DNA of 64,000 nt from Glandiceps talaboti (Eukaryota > Hemichordata > Enteropneusta > Spengelidae). The stretch spans positions 23,035,176 through 23,099,175 of the forward strand of contig NC_135550.1 of the NCBI RefSeq assembly GCF_964340395.1, given 5' to 3'. This document shows positions 38,875 to 64,000 of the stretch, one piece after another (positions within the stretch are counted from its first letter, which is position 1; the number at the start of each line of letters is the position of its first letter). The translations under genes and the position numbers were made by a program. Below the pieces are notes generated by a model, which was given only the letters and a program-made list of their open reading frames with translations, was not told the DNA's origin and did no database searches.

Positions 38875-41139
38875 TCTCCGAGAACATCCCTGATTTCTCT
38901 CCGCTATGTATCGGAAATCAATTAACTACTGCTACCATCATCGCTGTACAACATCTTAGATATTACTGGTATGACTATTTGCACCTGACTATCTCCCTCA
39001 AATGTAACATTGTCGGACGTCGTTTGAAGGTCTTACCAAAAGTATTTTTTTCTATAGATACAAAAATGTGAAATGAAACAGATAAGAAAGTTTTTAACAC
39101 CAGTAAAATTTGCATCTTATGTTCCATCAAAGAAGGTTCTATTACTAAACGTATAAAACTCCTTTTTGGGATATAAATTGACTATATACTGCATCGTAAA
39201 ATTGTGCTTCGGGTATCTGGTGTGTTTATGTCTAATGTTTTGGTTTTTTTCAATTGATGCGGTTATATTTCTGAGCGTATTCTGAGTATTTCAATGTTAT
39301 TTGTACATTTTGATAATAGCTACGATCGATTTTACAAAACATTTGATGAAAGATTTAAGCAGGAAAAAAGAAACCTAAATTAAAAAAAAAACAATTGATA
39401 ACACGGCATCGTACTAAAATCAGATTACGATTTTTTTTCTCCAAATTACTACACACTGGAAAAATATTTGAAAAAGGGACATGTACCAGAAACCTGTCTT
39501 GATAATATTTATTTGTACACTCTCAAATAACCGCTTTCAAATAATGATATCCAAATATAAAAGTGAAAGAAAATCCCATTCCTACTGCAGTATGGGATTC
39601 CGAAAAGGGAGAGTAAACAATACAAACATAACATCTTGTACTTCAAGTTATTGTTATGCAGATATACAGTATTGACTTAGATTAATTCTATTAGTATTTG
39701 GTTATTTTTTTTCTTTTGAGGTGCTGTATTTTAGTATTTTTGAAGGGAATGTATGTAAAAATGTATTCTCTACAATGAAGACACGAATTCCTAGGCTTAG
39801 GTAACTGGTGTGTGGACTTTAGCTAATGAAATATCACAACATCCATTTGTTTTTCGTAGGCGTGACTGTAACCTATTTGACAGTCTAGTTAAAATTTCAA
39901 CAATATGGCCATACACGTTGTCATGACTATGAGATCTATTCGTTGCATTGTACTGTCGTAAGTAACCCTACACGTACTGAAGAATTCGCAAAAAGTTGGG
40001 AACACAATGTAAATTAAAACGACAAATATTTTGTAAAAAAAACCCAAATGAACCTTATGTAAGATTCAAATTCTAAACGTTTTCAATGTTAATATTTTAA
40101 TGTATTTTGTACTGCTTTGGTATTCTACGATATAAGTATTGTTTATTGTTTACTTTTTGTCTATGCAATCATTTTCTGTATTATTGAGTCTTGTTATATT
40201 ACAAAAGATTGACAAATTTATGGTAATGTTGTATTTTTCAATTTTATGGTAACATATTTTTCAATTCAAGTACTCTTTATATGGGGGAGTATTTTTTGGT
40301 TTATATTCAGGATGGTAGATATAGACAAACATTTATTTTGTGATGATTTTAGTCAATAAAAATCCATACTATTCTCTCTAATTGTTTTAGCCATACAATG
40401 CGTTGTAAAAGTACCCCCCCCCCCCCATATAGTTTTTGAAAGGTAATGGTGTCATATTATCATTGGCACTGAGAAAACATGTAAAAACTATTCGTTAAAG
40501 ATATGTTCACCCTCTTACAGTGTCATATTACTTACTATGGCATAATGTTGATTTTCCTTCAAAATCTTGGGTTTTTCTTTAAGGTGTTTCTTCATATATA
40601 AATTCCAATGTAAAAGAAAGAATGGAAAGGTGTGTCAGTGTTTGTGTAGGAAACCATCCTTCCCTTTTGTTCTTTGTTTAATTATCCTGCTGCATATCTA
40701 ATTAACTTGCTTGTCCCTTTGTAGACAAGTAAATACACAGACTGGTATAAGGATTAGCTGCAGCATTCTTAGAATAAATTCACCCTTATTAAATTACATG
40801 AATATGTGACACAGTTTCTTGCCATTGCGGATGACACAGGTGTGAACTCTGTACTTTAAGTGTTTAGATAATATGCATTGGCAAATTGAGCTCTAAATCT
40901 TCATTTTTAATTACGTATCAAAGTGATATGTTATTGTCAATTTTGATATACTTGATTACATTAGTGGGTTATTACGGGGGTGAATACATCCAGGCACCAA
41001 TAGTTGGTACAATGTCAAAATGTATACACTGCTTATATATTACAAATTTATTAATTTTGACCTAAAGTTAAGGTGGCGGCTATTGCATCTTATTAGCATA
41101 TCATTTTGTGGCCCTCTGGAGTAATTTGTAATGACACTG

Positions 41140-41328
41140 TGTGTCTGTGTCGATAACAGAAGGTGGGATTTTGGAGGGGATAGACAACTCTTTGTCTGTT
41201 GACAAAACAAGGTGGGGTGTAGCAGGGGAAAGACAGCTGTGTCTGTGTTGATGATAGATGGAGTGTAGCAGGGGAAAGACATATCTGTGTCTGTATTGAT
41301 AGGTAGGGTGTAGCAGGGGAAATGACAG
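41140..41328. repeat. minisatellite, about four copies
   Basis: Unit of about 45-55 bp with GGTGTAGCAGGGGAAAGACA and TGTGTCTGTGTTGATA. The last three copies are the most alike. Confidence 0.8.
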
Positions 41329-42428
41329 AGATGTTTTACACTTTTATAATAAATGTTACTTCTTGCTAAGTTATCAATATCCCTATTAAATATCATATTA
41401 AGGCTGTGCCTGAATACTGTAGTTCTGTGTGTTTTATTGAATGTTGGGTGTGAAATGAATCATTCTCTTAAGGAGTGTTTCAACAGTTTGAATACATCAT
41501 ACTTTTGTGTGTTATCAAAATAACCTAAAGGCCCACTTCAGATTAGGATTAAAAGCTTGATGTGAAAACCAATTGTTTGCAGTCTTATATTGGTTCAGAA
41601 CAAAAGAATGATTCAATGTAATCCTTATTATAAAGCTAACACTAATGTGATGACCTGGGATTGAAACATAGGCCTTTTAAAAATTTTACCCCCCACATCA
41701 ATACGACTTGGGGGAAATGTCACGTTTATTTCTATTTGATGTTTCACTTCATCTACTTCCACACATCACAACATAACAGATACAGAAGTTCTGCAAATAA
41801 ATACGAATTGTCACTTTAATCCACCAATAACATTTGCTTCTGGTACAGAAAAGTTGAACATTTGTACTTGTGTGTTACCTATATTTACCAACATCTTTTA
41901 TTGAAAAAAAAGAGATTACTTGAGATATGTCATTTTTTTACACCTGAGAGATTGATTGTTGCCATAGATACAACATTCAACATGGGGTGGTGCATGAGTA
42001 CTACATATCCTACCCAGAAAGACGAACGTTGGGGGCGCTCTTTATTAAAGCAAGCGCCCTCAACGCAGTACATATTCTATCATGACTGAATTGCGGATGA
42101 CCATGGATTTTACCAGAATTAAAGATTGCAAAAAAACTTGAAAAAAAATTTACAACATTACAAGACAGACAAATATGATATAAATAGTTAGTTTCTCCTA
42201 GTTAATACTTGTCTGGAACAATGCTGGAACTTGTACTGAAAACATGGTTGGTTAAATTTTGTACATAAACTATCTATGCTAAGTAGTGCAACAAACACCA
42301 AAATCAGAATTTGAAAAAAACATTCAAACGACAAATGATTCTCCTTAACTTTCCAAAAGCTCCAAAATGAAACACTTTCATAGGCACTGAATATGGCTGA
42401 GATAGGCTTAATTAACTATTTCATCAAA

Positions 42429-42433
<5 letters not shown>

Positions 42434-42461
<28 letters not shown>
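42434..42461. repeat. A28 homopolymer
   Basis: 28 consecutive A residues. There is no obvious retroposed body or target duplication, so a retrogene tail is not supported. Confidence 0.85.
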
Positions 42462-42463
<2 letters not shown>

Positions 42464-42524
42464 ACAATACTTTCTTTTGGTGACATCTTGCAAAAGTTAA
42501 GCCAGGAAACAATATATCATATTC

Positions 42525-42720
42525 CTCATTTGCATACCAACAGCTGTGTGACCCTAATATGGTATTACTAATCAACATACCAAAAGGTATCACCATTCAT
42601 GTCTTATGCATCATTTGCATATCAACAGCTGTGTGGACTTGATATGGTACAATAAATTAGCATATCAAAAGGTTACTACCTTGAGACCTATGCCTCATTA
42701 GCATATCATAATAAATATGG
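42525..42720. repeat. degenerate tandem duplication
   Basis: Two to three copies of a unit of about 75-85 bp containing TCATTTGCATA, CAACAGCTGTGTG, ATATGGTA and CATATCAAAAGGT. TTTGCAT/TTAGCAT octamer-like words recur in each. Confidence 0.65.
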
Positions 42721-43436
42721 AAACTTCCTTGACTTATTTGCATAATATGACATTTTTCATACCATTGGCATTAACCGGAATTTTATCACATGTCATGGAT
42801 TGTCAACTATTTAGATACAAACTCATTTTAACGATTCAAGATACTGTCATATATCAGTAACTTACATTTCAAAAATATGTTAATAAATAAAAATCATCCA
42901 ATGTAATTTCTCTATCATTTGTCATGAATAAATACAAAATACAAGAGTCAAACTTTTTACGTTTTTTTTGCTGAGGGTTCACATCAGGAACTCTGGTAAC
43001 AGAGGGGGAAACCTGGTAAAATTTGCATATATTTCCATACCTTGTACCATAATATTGGGGGGGGGGGAGGGGGGGGGCACTTAGTAAAATACCTGGGGAA
43101 CACTGTTAAACAACATAAAAGTTGTAGCCTTCAAACTGAAAAATAAAGGATGGTCCTAACAACAGCAATGTAGGTTTACATTCATTCCAATATGCCAGGT
43201 CATTGTGACCGTTCACAGCAAGTCAGAACTTATGCTTCCATTTCAAACATATTGCGGCCTCAAATTTCAAAAAACTAAATACAGTCATATCATTCACAAC
43301 TCCTGAACTATTCAAAAAATTTAAGCTATTAAATCACAAACTATAAAATTGATTTTTTAATCACAATGAAATAACTTATTTTGTAGCGTGCATTAGCTGT
43401 GCTCTTTGTTTGTGGCAGAAACAAGGCTTATTAAGA

Positions 43437-57484
<14,048 letters not shown>

Positions 57485-58026
57485 CCGAGCTGTCCGCCAT
57501 ATGCAAAAACCCCCTAGCTGGGTTAATTAAAGACAACCCGACCCCACAGATGTATCAAAACGATTTTCCATAATGATATTATTACAGTGTATTACTATTA
57601 GTCATTCATATATCTACTTCATCACACTCAATAAATATCTAAATGTAAAAATGACTCTCACAATCAAGATACTGAAATATTGTGAAGGAATTAATATTTT
57701 TTCATATTTCTCAAAAAATGAAGTGTATGCAAATTGTAAACCTAATGTGATGTTGTCAATTTGACATAAATCACAGGTCATTCTATTAATTTAGTATTAA
57801 ATTATTCAAAACGATTCATCATATAGCAATTACTCTTTACTTGTCATGTTTTTAATACATTTTACTTATTATTTTTTTTTTTTATTAAACTGGTCAATCA
57901 AGTAAGGAAAAGAGTAACATCTGACAAGTTCCCTTAGTGATGGACGAAAAATCTGAAAATGAGTCTGCAGTGTGCCTTTCATGTTATGCTACTTTTCATC
58001 TCTGCCAACAGGAGTTGGGTTGAAGC

Positions 58027-58056
58027 ATAGACCCTCCATGTTGGTGGAGGGTCTAT
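58027..58056. repeat. short perfect palindrome, family copy 2
   Basis: Arms ATAGACCCTCCA and exact complement with a 6-bp loop. The arms match those at 32212-32242 and the loop again contains TTGG. Confidence 0.75.
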
Positions 58057-58142
58057 AGTTGAAGTTTGTGCTTCATTCCTGCGTTTGTCTGTTTGTACAT
58101 TTACGGGTAGATATAGATGACGTTTTGTAAAAAGACTGCATA

Positions 58143-58369
58143 TGAGATAAAACCAATCTGATTAAAATCCGATGTGGTGAAAGCGGCTAGATGTCCTTAT
58201 TTACCTCTATTCATCGTGTTGTGACGTTTGTTTTGTTCGGAGTGATCGCCGCTGGGAAGGCGGCGATCACTCCGAACAAAACAAACGTCACAACACGATG
58301 AATAGAGGTAAATAAGGACATCTAGCCGCTTTCACCACATCGGATTTTAATCAGATTGAGATAAAACCA
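58143..58369. mobile_element. 201-bp perfect hairpin element with 13-bp direct repeats
   Basis: Left arm 58156-58251 and right arm 58261-58356 are exact reverse complements over 96 bp; the loop is CTGGGAAGG. The ends are ATCTGATTAAAATCCGATG and its complement. TGAGATAAAACCA lies directly outside both ends (58143-58155, 58357-58369). Perfect arms imply a recent origin or active homogenisation. No coding capacity. Confidence 0.85.
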
Positions 58370-58392
58370 GCTATGGACATCTTAGTGGCATG

Positions 58393-58547
58393 GTTGCTAT
58401 GGCAATATGAAAAAGTGATATTGGAAAATTCAAGCTTTTTTGTCAAAAACCAGTCAACATAGCATGTTGGCATGGGTTCAAGTTTACTAAGTATGCCATG
58501 GATCTAAGTACATCCCCAGAAATAGATTTCATTGTTGCCATGGTAAC
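58393..58547. promoter_or_regulatory. two RFX X-box-like palindromes
   Basis: GTTGCTATGGCAAT (58393-58406) and GTTGCCATGGTAAC (58534-58547) fit the RFX X-box consensus GTNRCC-N-RGYAAC closely. They lie about 1 kb upstream of spastin. They could also be parts of a dispersed repeat. Confidence 0.35.
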
Positions 58548-59850
58548 CAAAATATGAACAAGATACTAGTAAAATTCAAATGGTTAGTACTGTAACCAAA
58601 ACATAAAATCTCTTCATTTATATGTTTTCATCCCAGGAATGGCTTAGTGATGGCAAAGGTATATTTGTATGCACTCTTTCAAATGCTATCTAGCAGCATA
58701 TCTAATTTATGCAAAGCATATCTGTTGGCAATGATTTATGAGAATCACCTATCCATGTCTGAGGAATTATATATCTAAAAATTACCAAGTCAGACTTTCA
58801 CTGCAACAACTATATAAAATATGTAGGGAGAAAGAGAGATGTCTTCAGTACACTATAATCTACTCCCTAGAACACGTCGCGTACACCATCTACATTGTAC
58901 TATGATTTATGGATTAACATACTCTAATACTGGCAGGCACATAGTAATTCAATTTCATTTTATGCAATTTGATTGGGTTCACTACATCATAAACTTTGGG
59001 GTTAAAAGGATCTTCTTTGAAGACCTGTCTGTTTCTTCTCAATATAATTAGATTTTCTTCTTTATTGTCTCCAATTTGTTGTCATCATCAATTTGACTAC
59101 AGTGATTCAACATGTTTAAGGGTGGCTGTATACCTGGCTTGTGTTGAATCTTCCTTTTTTTCTTTATCAGTGGCTTTTTGATATACAGAATATTCTATTT
59201 TATGGTAATTGTAATTTTACAGTTCATTTTGTTGGGTAATTCTAATGTAATTCAAACCGAAGTGGATCAATCATTGACTAGCTTTCAAGCCAGGAAGTTT
59301 AGGGTAGATTGGCAAACATCAACCACACACAGGTATACAATCACTGCCACACCATCTTCGTATACAAGGCACATCTGTCTGGTTATTAAAGCTTCACTAT
59401 AAATAAAGTCCCATTTCCACAGTAGGTAATTTACAAACAAGCAAGTTGGATTATTACTCTGAGTCTTTCTTCTTCTGTCTTGACATCACATAAACTTTTG
59501 TAGCAAAGGGAGCACCACAACAATTGCATGTTTACACACAGGTGTACAATGACACATTATTGTTCATTTCAGAGCACCATATCCATGGCAAGGGTAGGGT
59601 AGCTTGTAAGATGTACCATGTTGGAGTGTCCTCATCAACCAACAGACAACCGAGGGTGGAATATATCATTATAACAACAAACTATACAGTCTAGGGGTAG
59701 GATGAAAGAGTTGTAATTGGTCATTTGGTGAAACATTTTGATCAAATTATTTGTACACAAATGTTGTTGAATTGTGTGTTCTTACATAAGGCCTAAACAA
59801 ATTGTGTGATTTCGATTACGCTCAATTTTAGAATAGGTGGGGTAGGTAGA

Positions 59851-59873
59851 TTTTTTTTTTTTTTTTTTTTTTT
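59851..59873. repeat. T23 homopolymer
   Basis: 23 consecutive T residues. No retroposed body was recognised. Confidence 0.85.
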
Positions 59874-60542
59874 CCATGTGTGAGTGTATAGTTTAGGTAG
59901 TTATGTTTTGTTGTTTTTGATATGGTCATTATGTTATTGGTTTCTTCCCATCAATGTACAGCCATTTCAGATTGGAAGAACAGTTTTATAATGTCTGTTT
60001 AAGTTGATGTCAGTTTCTGCATCCGCTATTTCTCACGAGACTTCATAATTTGCATGGTTTTATTTTCTTATTTCTCAAATACATTTTTAAAAAAAGTTTA
60101 TGATCAGCAGTGAAAAACTAGGTGGGGTCAGGTAACAGGAACCAAACAAGTTTTGTTTTTTAGGCCGAACAGTGATTCCTTATATATAAACTGCAGACAC
60201 TCTACAGTAGCAAGTACATTCTGTTTGGTATATTGTATTTTATCATTCTAAATTGTACCAGTACATCCCTGCAGGCTGGGCCTTATCTACATCATATATT
60301 GCGTACGACACATCAAGTAAAACTACACCAATCAGTTATCTTGTGACTGTTCATTTATACAAAGTTAAACAAAAAATAAAAATTCATCGTCATCATAGCA
60401 GCACAAATAACATGATTGTTGAAACTGTGTCTACTATGAAACCAAATTAAAAGAAGGTGAGATTGAAATTGAAAAAATACAAAGTGTTAAATCAAGAATG
60501 AAGGACATTTTACCAAGCGTTAAATTGTTATAATAATGCAGT

Positions 60543-60548
60543 TTTATT
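60543..60548 (-). terminator. PNO1: candidate PNO1 poly(A) signal
   Basis: TTTATT on the plus strand (AATAAA in the transcript), about 350 bp after the PNO1 stop codon. Confidence 0.5.
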
Positions 60549-60899
60549 ACATATTACTACATAAATGAGAAAGACTTGGATTTTGTCAGGAGACATAATT
60601 ATTGTCAGTCCTAAATAAGTGATAGTGAATCTGTGTTTGGCTGTAATACATTCTATATGGAGGTACTGCTATGGTGACATGACCGTACATGTAAAAGTTT
60701 ATGACTTGTGGTTCAGAATTCATTTCATCAGTTCCAGCTGGTTGACTGTGAGTACCGGTAGTTATTATCACAATATAAAATCTCTCAGCACATCTTGTTA
60801 CTACAGCCTTGGAGCCCTCTTTCAATTGGCGATACATTCACACTATTAGCTCAGGCTGGTTGACAGAAAGAACCCGATAGTGTGGGGTTTTTTCATGTT

Positions 60900-63257
60900 T
60901 TAAAATCTCTCGGCACTTCTTGCTGCTACAGCCCTCATGTTACCATACACCTTAGATGGTGGACTTCCTAGTATAAGATTACAGATTGCAGTTCTTGCCA
61001 TACGGATGTTTTGATAAGATCCTAAAATGTGAATTTTACTATCAGCTAAAACTATTCTTGTTTTTGTACTGTTCTCAATGGTGAATTTTGTTTTGCCACC
61101 TTTTCCAGCGAGACGACCAATTGCCCTTGATAGATGATCACCCTTTAGTGGTTTGACTGAAAAAAGAAACGTCATATGCATGTAAGACACAGACATGGCA
61201 ACACAGCACTATACAGTTTAGTTGTTTGTTTAATGCTACTGTAAATGAAAAATTCAAGGAAAGGTAGAGCACAAAATTCAAAAAAAGTTGTATATTATGT
61301 ATACATAACAAAAAGTATTTTAAAAACTGAACTATTTAGCATGTGTGCTAGATCCCTCAGTTTGTACATCATATTAATTTACACTCAACTGATATTTTCA
61401 CGTCTGCATGGCTGAAATTCTAAATTCGTACTTTACGTATGTTCCATGAAAATATACATTTGGTTAAATTCAGTTACACATTTGATATTTTGTGGTTGCT
61501 ATGGTAGAGATACATTGCAAGATGTGAAACCCCTTTCACTCTGTTATTGTTTTCCACAAGTGTACCCACCACATATCAAAAGCTTCAGCGGTATAATTTA
61601 ATTTAACACACAAACTTACCATCTGTAACATCAAATGATTCCAGAAACAGTTCATCCAATCTGACTAATGCTAGTGCATCCTAAAAAGTGAGAAAAATCA
61701 TGCAAAATTATTTTTTGTTATTGTGTTATCATCTCCAGGGGTAAACACTAACGTATCATACACAGTCATATCATTGTGATCCATCTTACTGTAATATACA
61801 GCAATTGTTAACTAGATTGATTCTTGACTGAAAAATTTATTGTTTTTTATTACATTGTACACTGCTGTAATCACTAATTATTTGTTGTATAGTTTACAGG
61901 AGTACGAACAATAACAATGAATCTTTCATTCTAGCTCAAGTTCTATCCTCAGTTGTCTGCCAATATTTAGTTACAAACGTAGAGTTTCAAATTGGTGATA
62001 ATTATGCTTAATATAAAAGTACCCACATTTTTACCATCACATACAGTTTCGATACACAAGGAATGTTGAAATTGTTGACAATGTAAACAGCAACATTTTT
62101 AAAAACATTTATTGCATATCTCTCAATTCATTATCTGTCTTTTATCTTATTAGTACTTGCATATTATGTGATTTAATTGAGGTTGTTCCTTATGAGTTAT
62201 AACACTAAGTTTTGCCATGCCATTACAACTTTAACACTTGTTGGACGACATGTATTGTTAGTACATAGAGAGTTGGGCTCACCTCTACTTCAAAGCCAAG
62301 ACAGAATGCTTTTACCAAATCAGCTGCTCTTTGTAAAGCTCCAATATCTGTAGTTTCTTTTGAAGTCTGTCAAACAAAATATGAAGTTAATCATTTAGTT
62401 TACAAATTACAGTAAATGTACTGGTTTAAAGTAGGAATACAACAAACTCTTTCAAGCTATTCTATTGTTTGTAGATAATAATGAAGGCAATAATGCTGAG
62501 AATCTGAGCAAAAACAGAGATCTTTCAATATGAGTTTACTTGGTTGTTCTATGTTACATTGTAATTTAGGGAGATGTAAAGTATTAATTTTTGTCAGTGT
62601 TACAGGCAAAAGTAACTATAAAACAAATCATAGAGCAAGGAAAAGTAAACCGCTGCATTAACCATGTTACTTTAGTTATGTGAGAAGTCAGACTTCAACG
62701 AACAGATCTTATTTGTGGCGACAGAATTGAACAATTAATGTATTCCAGCCAACATCGCTGCAAATATAACACCACACTTTTCAGTCCTTCTCTTCTTTTA
62801 TTGTCTATAGTTCTATGCTTTTTAGATAACATACAGGTCCAGCTCCGTAGACATGGACAACTGTTATGTCTACACCTGAATGTATAGTAAGCTTATACCT
62901 CCATGTGTACATACAAAATTTGTAGCACATCTACCAAACAAACATCACACTATCCTTGCTAGCCCTGTAATTTGAATACTACTACATGTAGTATAGTTAA
63001 GCTACACATTGATTGACAATACATTAACTATGTGACACAAAACTACAACTCTTTCCTAAATTTGTTCTGCATACATGACAGCCCTACAGTGATATGTAAA
63101 CACTTACCTTAATTTCAACATTTCTAGTTCTGAGGTTAAAACGAATTTGAAGCTGTAAATGTTCAACTACAGGTGTGAAAATTTTCATCCAATTTTCTTT
63201 CAAGGGTGTATATCTGTTAGCAGGCACTGAAATCTTTCTAATTTCAGTGGATCCTTC
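60900..63257 (-). CDS. PNO1: PNO1 (Dim2/Rrp20) ribosome-assembly KH protein, 5' end missing
   Basis: Four minus-strand exons: 63108-63257, 62283-62366, 61620-61680, 60900-61156 (TAA), giving 183 residues and the complete C-terminus. Recognisable blocks are [20 protein letters not shown] at the start, the first degenerate KH-like region, [16 protein letters not shown], then the second KH domain with [27 protein letters not shown], and the end [10 protein letters not shown]. This nearly matches human PNO1 (252 aa), which binds the 3' end of 18S pre-rRNA with the NOB1 nuclease during late 40S assembly in nucleolus and cytoplasm. The first exon here begins in phase 0 with EGSTEIRK. The less conserved, charged N-terminus (about 70 aa in human) must be encoded beyond position 64000. 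Transcription runs toward spastin on the same strand, with about 3.4 kb between them. A foldback element lies in the intron upstream of the first visible exon. Confidence 0.96.
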
Positions 63258-64000
63258 CTACAGTAGAAAATAGAAAGATTTGTTTATTGAAACTATGTGC
63301 TTCTTCTAACACTGGTCGTGAACAAATCCTTGCAAATGTCCATATCGATGACGATTGGGTATTTATTTTGGATTTTTAATTTATAACACAATTTTATCAT
63401 GGCTTCTTGTGAAACTCAAAATCAATGTGAAACTACATAGCCCCAAGTCTGTGTTTGTAACTCCATATATTGCAAACCTAAAAAAAAAAAAACATATACA
63501 ATAACAAACATTTTACAAATTTATGAATAATTTTGCAATTTATTGAGTTACTAACAAGGACTTGGCATGTATTGTTTCACATTGATTTTTCAAGTAGGAA
63601 GCCATGATAAAATTGTTTTATGAATTAAAAATCCAAAATAAATACCCAATCCTCATCCATATATCCACTTTAACTCATTTATCCATCTGGAATACTATTA
63701 CTAGGATATTAAACATGTTCATATACTCTATTCCCACTCACGACATCTTACAATGAAATCCTGGATGAATACATTTCAGGGATGTTAAAACTACTGGAAT
63801 ATGCCACTGGGACAGCATGATCAATTCCAGGATTTCCATACTTCATTAGAGAAGCAACCCAGATAGCATTGCACAATAGCAGTTGCGGTGGTGACATCCA
63901 TGACTTGAAATGAACAGTTCGTTGAATGACAAATAGGCTATACCATACGAAATCTTGACCTATTAAACTTTCATTAATCAACGTGAAGCGAACTGACAGT
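63258..64000 (-). other. PNO1 intron and window edge
   Basis: Sequence upstream of the first visible PNO1 exon. It contains the foldback element at 63342-63662. No N-terminal PNO1 exon could be found before the window ends. Confidence 0.6.
63342..63662. mobile_element. MITE-like foldback element in PNO1 intron
   Basis: Left arm 63342-63434 and right arm 63574-63662 are inverted copies of about 90 bp sharing GATTGGGTATTTATTTTGGA, AACAATTTTATCATGGCTTC-like text and AATCAATGTGAAAC, with few mismatches. The 139-bp centre contains an A run. No clear target duplication and no coding capacity. Confidence 0.7.

Larger units (their letters stand above)
57501..60899. other. region between spastin 5' end and PNO1 3' end
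   Basis: About 3.4 kb holding the presumed spastin promoter (CATATGGCGGAC near 57495, YY1-like, on the minus strand), a short palindrome at 58027, the 201-bp perfect hairpin element at 58156-58356, two X-box-like palindromes at 58393-58547, a T23 run at 59851-59873 and the PNO1 poly(A) signal. Small open frames show no family features. Confidence 0.55.

Noticed and set aside
42434-42461. A28 run as the tail of a processed retrocopy
   Set aside because: No coding similarity upstream, no poly(A) signal in the right place and no flanking direct repeat seen.

Overview
The window is AT-rich eukaryotic DNA with many small exons, GT-AG introns of about 0.2-4 kb, abundant microsatellites and short palindromic elements. 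Domain content and intron density point to a bilaterian animal. The mix of tandem paralogs, expanded simple repeats and small hairpin elements fits a marine invertebrate (lophotrochozoan, ambulacrarian or cephalochordate), but the sequence alone does not settle the phylum.

Layout, left to right. (1) 175-16311, + strand: two tandem SLC5-family sodium:solute symporter genes. Copy A enters from the left and only its last six exons are present. Copy B is complete: 15 exons, 606 codons, with one GC-AG intron. (2) 21683-37706, + strand: two tandem PLAC8-family genes (cysteine-rich, four exons each, same intron phases, identical 140-nt third exon), separated by about 9 kb without a recognisable gene. 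(3) 43437-57484, - strand: a complete 13-exon spastin gene (631 aa) with hydrophobic hairpin, MIT domain and AAA ATPase, convergent with the PLAC8 pair. (4) 60900-63257, - strand: the last four coding exons of PNO1, a KH-domain ribosome-assembly factor; its 5' end lies beyond the right edge.

These genes are not an obvious pathway; they are ordinary neighbours, with two local duplications on the left. The non-coding DNA is more unusual. It holds a 10-copy, 54-bp minisatellite that has copied a spastin exon end with its splice donor; a perfect 96-bp-arm hairpin flanked by 13-bp direct repeats; a 1.56-kb long-TIR foldback element with a nested hairpin in a symporter intron; several smaller MITE-like elements; a PLAC8 3' coding end duplicated into its own 3' UTR; and a higher-order minisatellite in spastin intron 3. 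The spastin 5' end also shows a weak first ATG, an overlapping short upstream ORF and a strong internal ATG, matching the two-start arrangement known for human SPAST.

No CRISPR, rRNA, recognisable tRNA, retrovirus-like element or reverse-transcriptase gene was seen. All exon boundaries were read by eye from splice sites, reading phase and family similarity.
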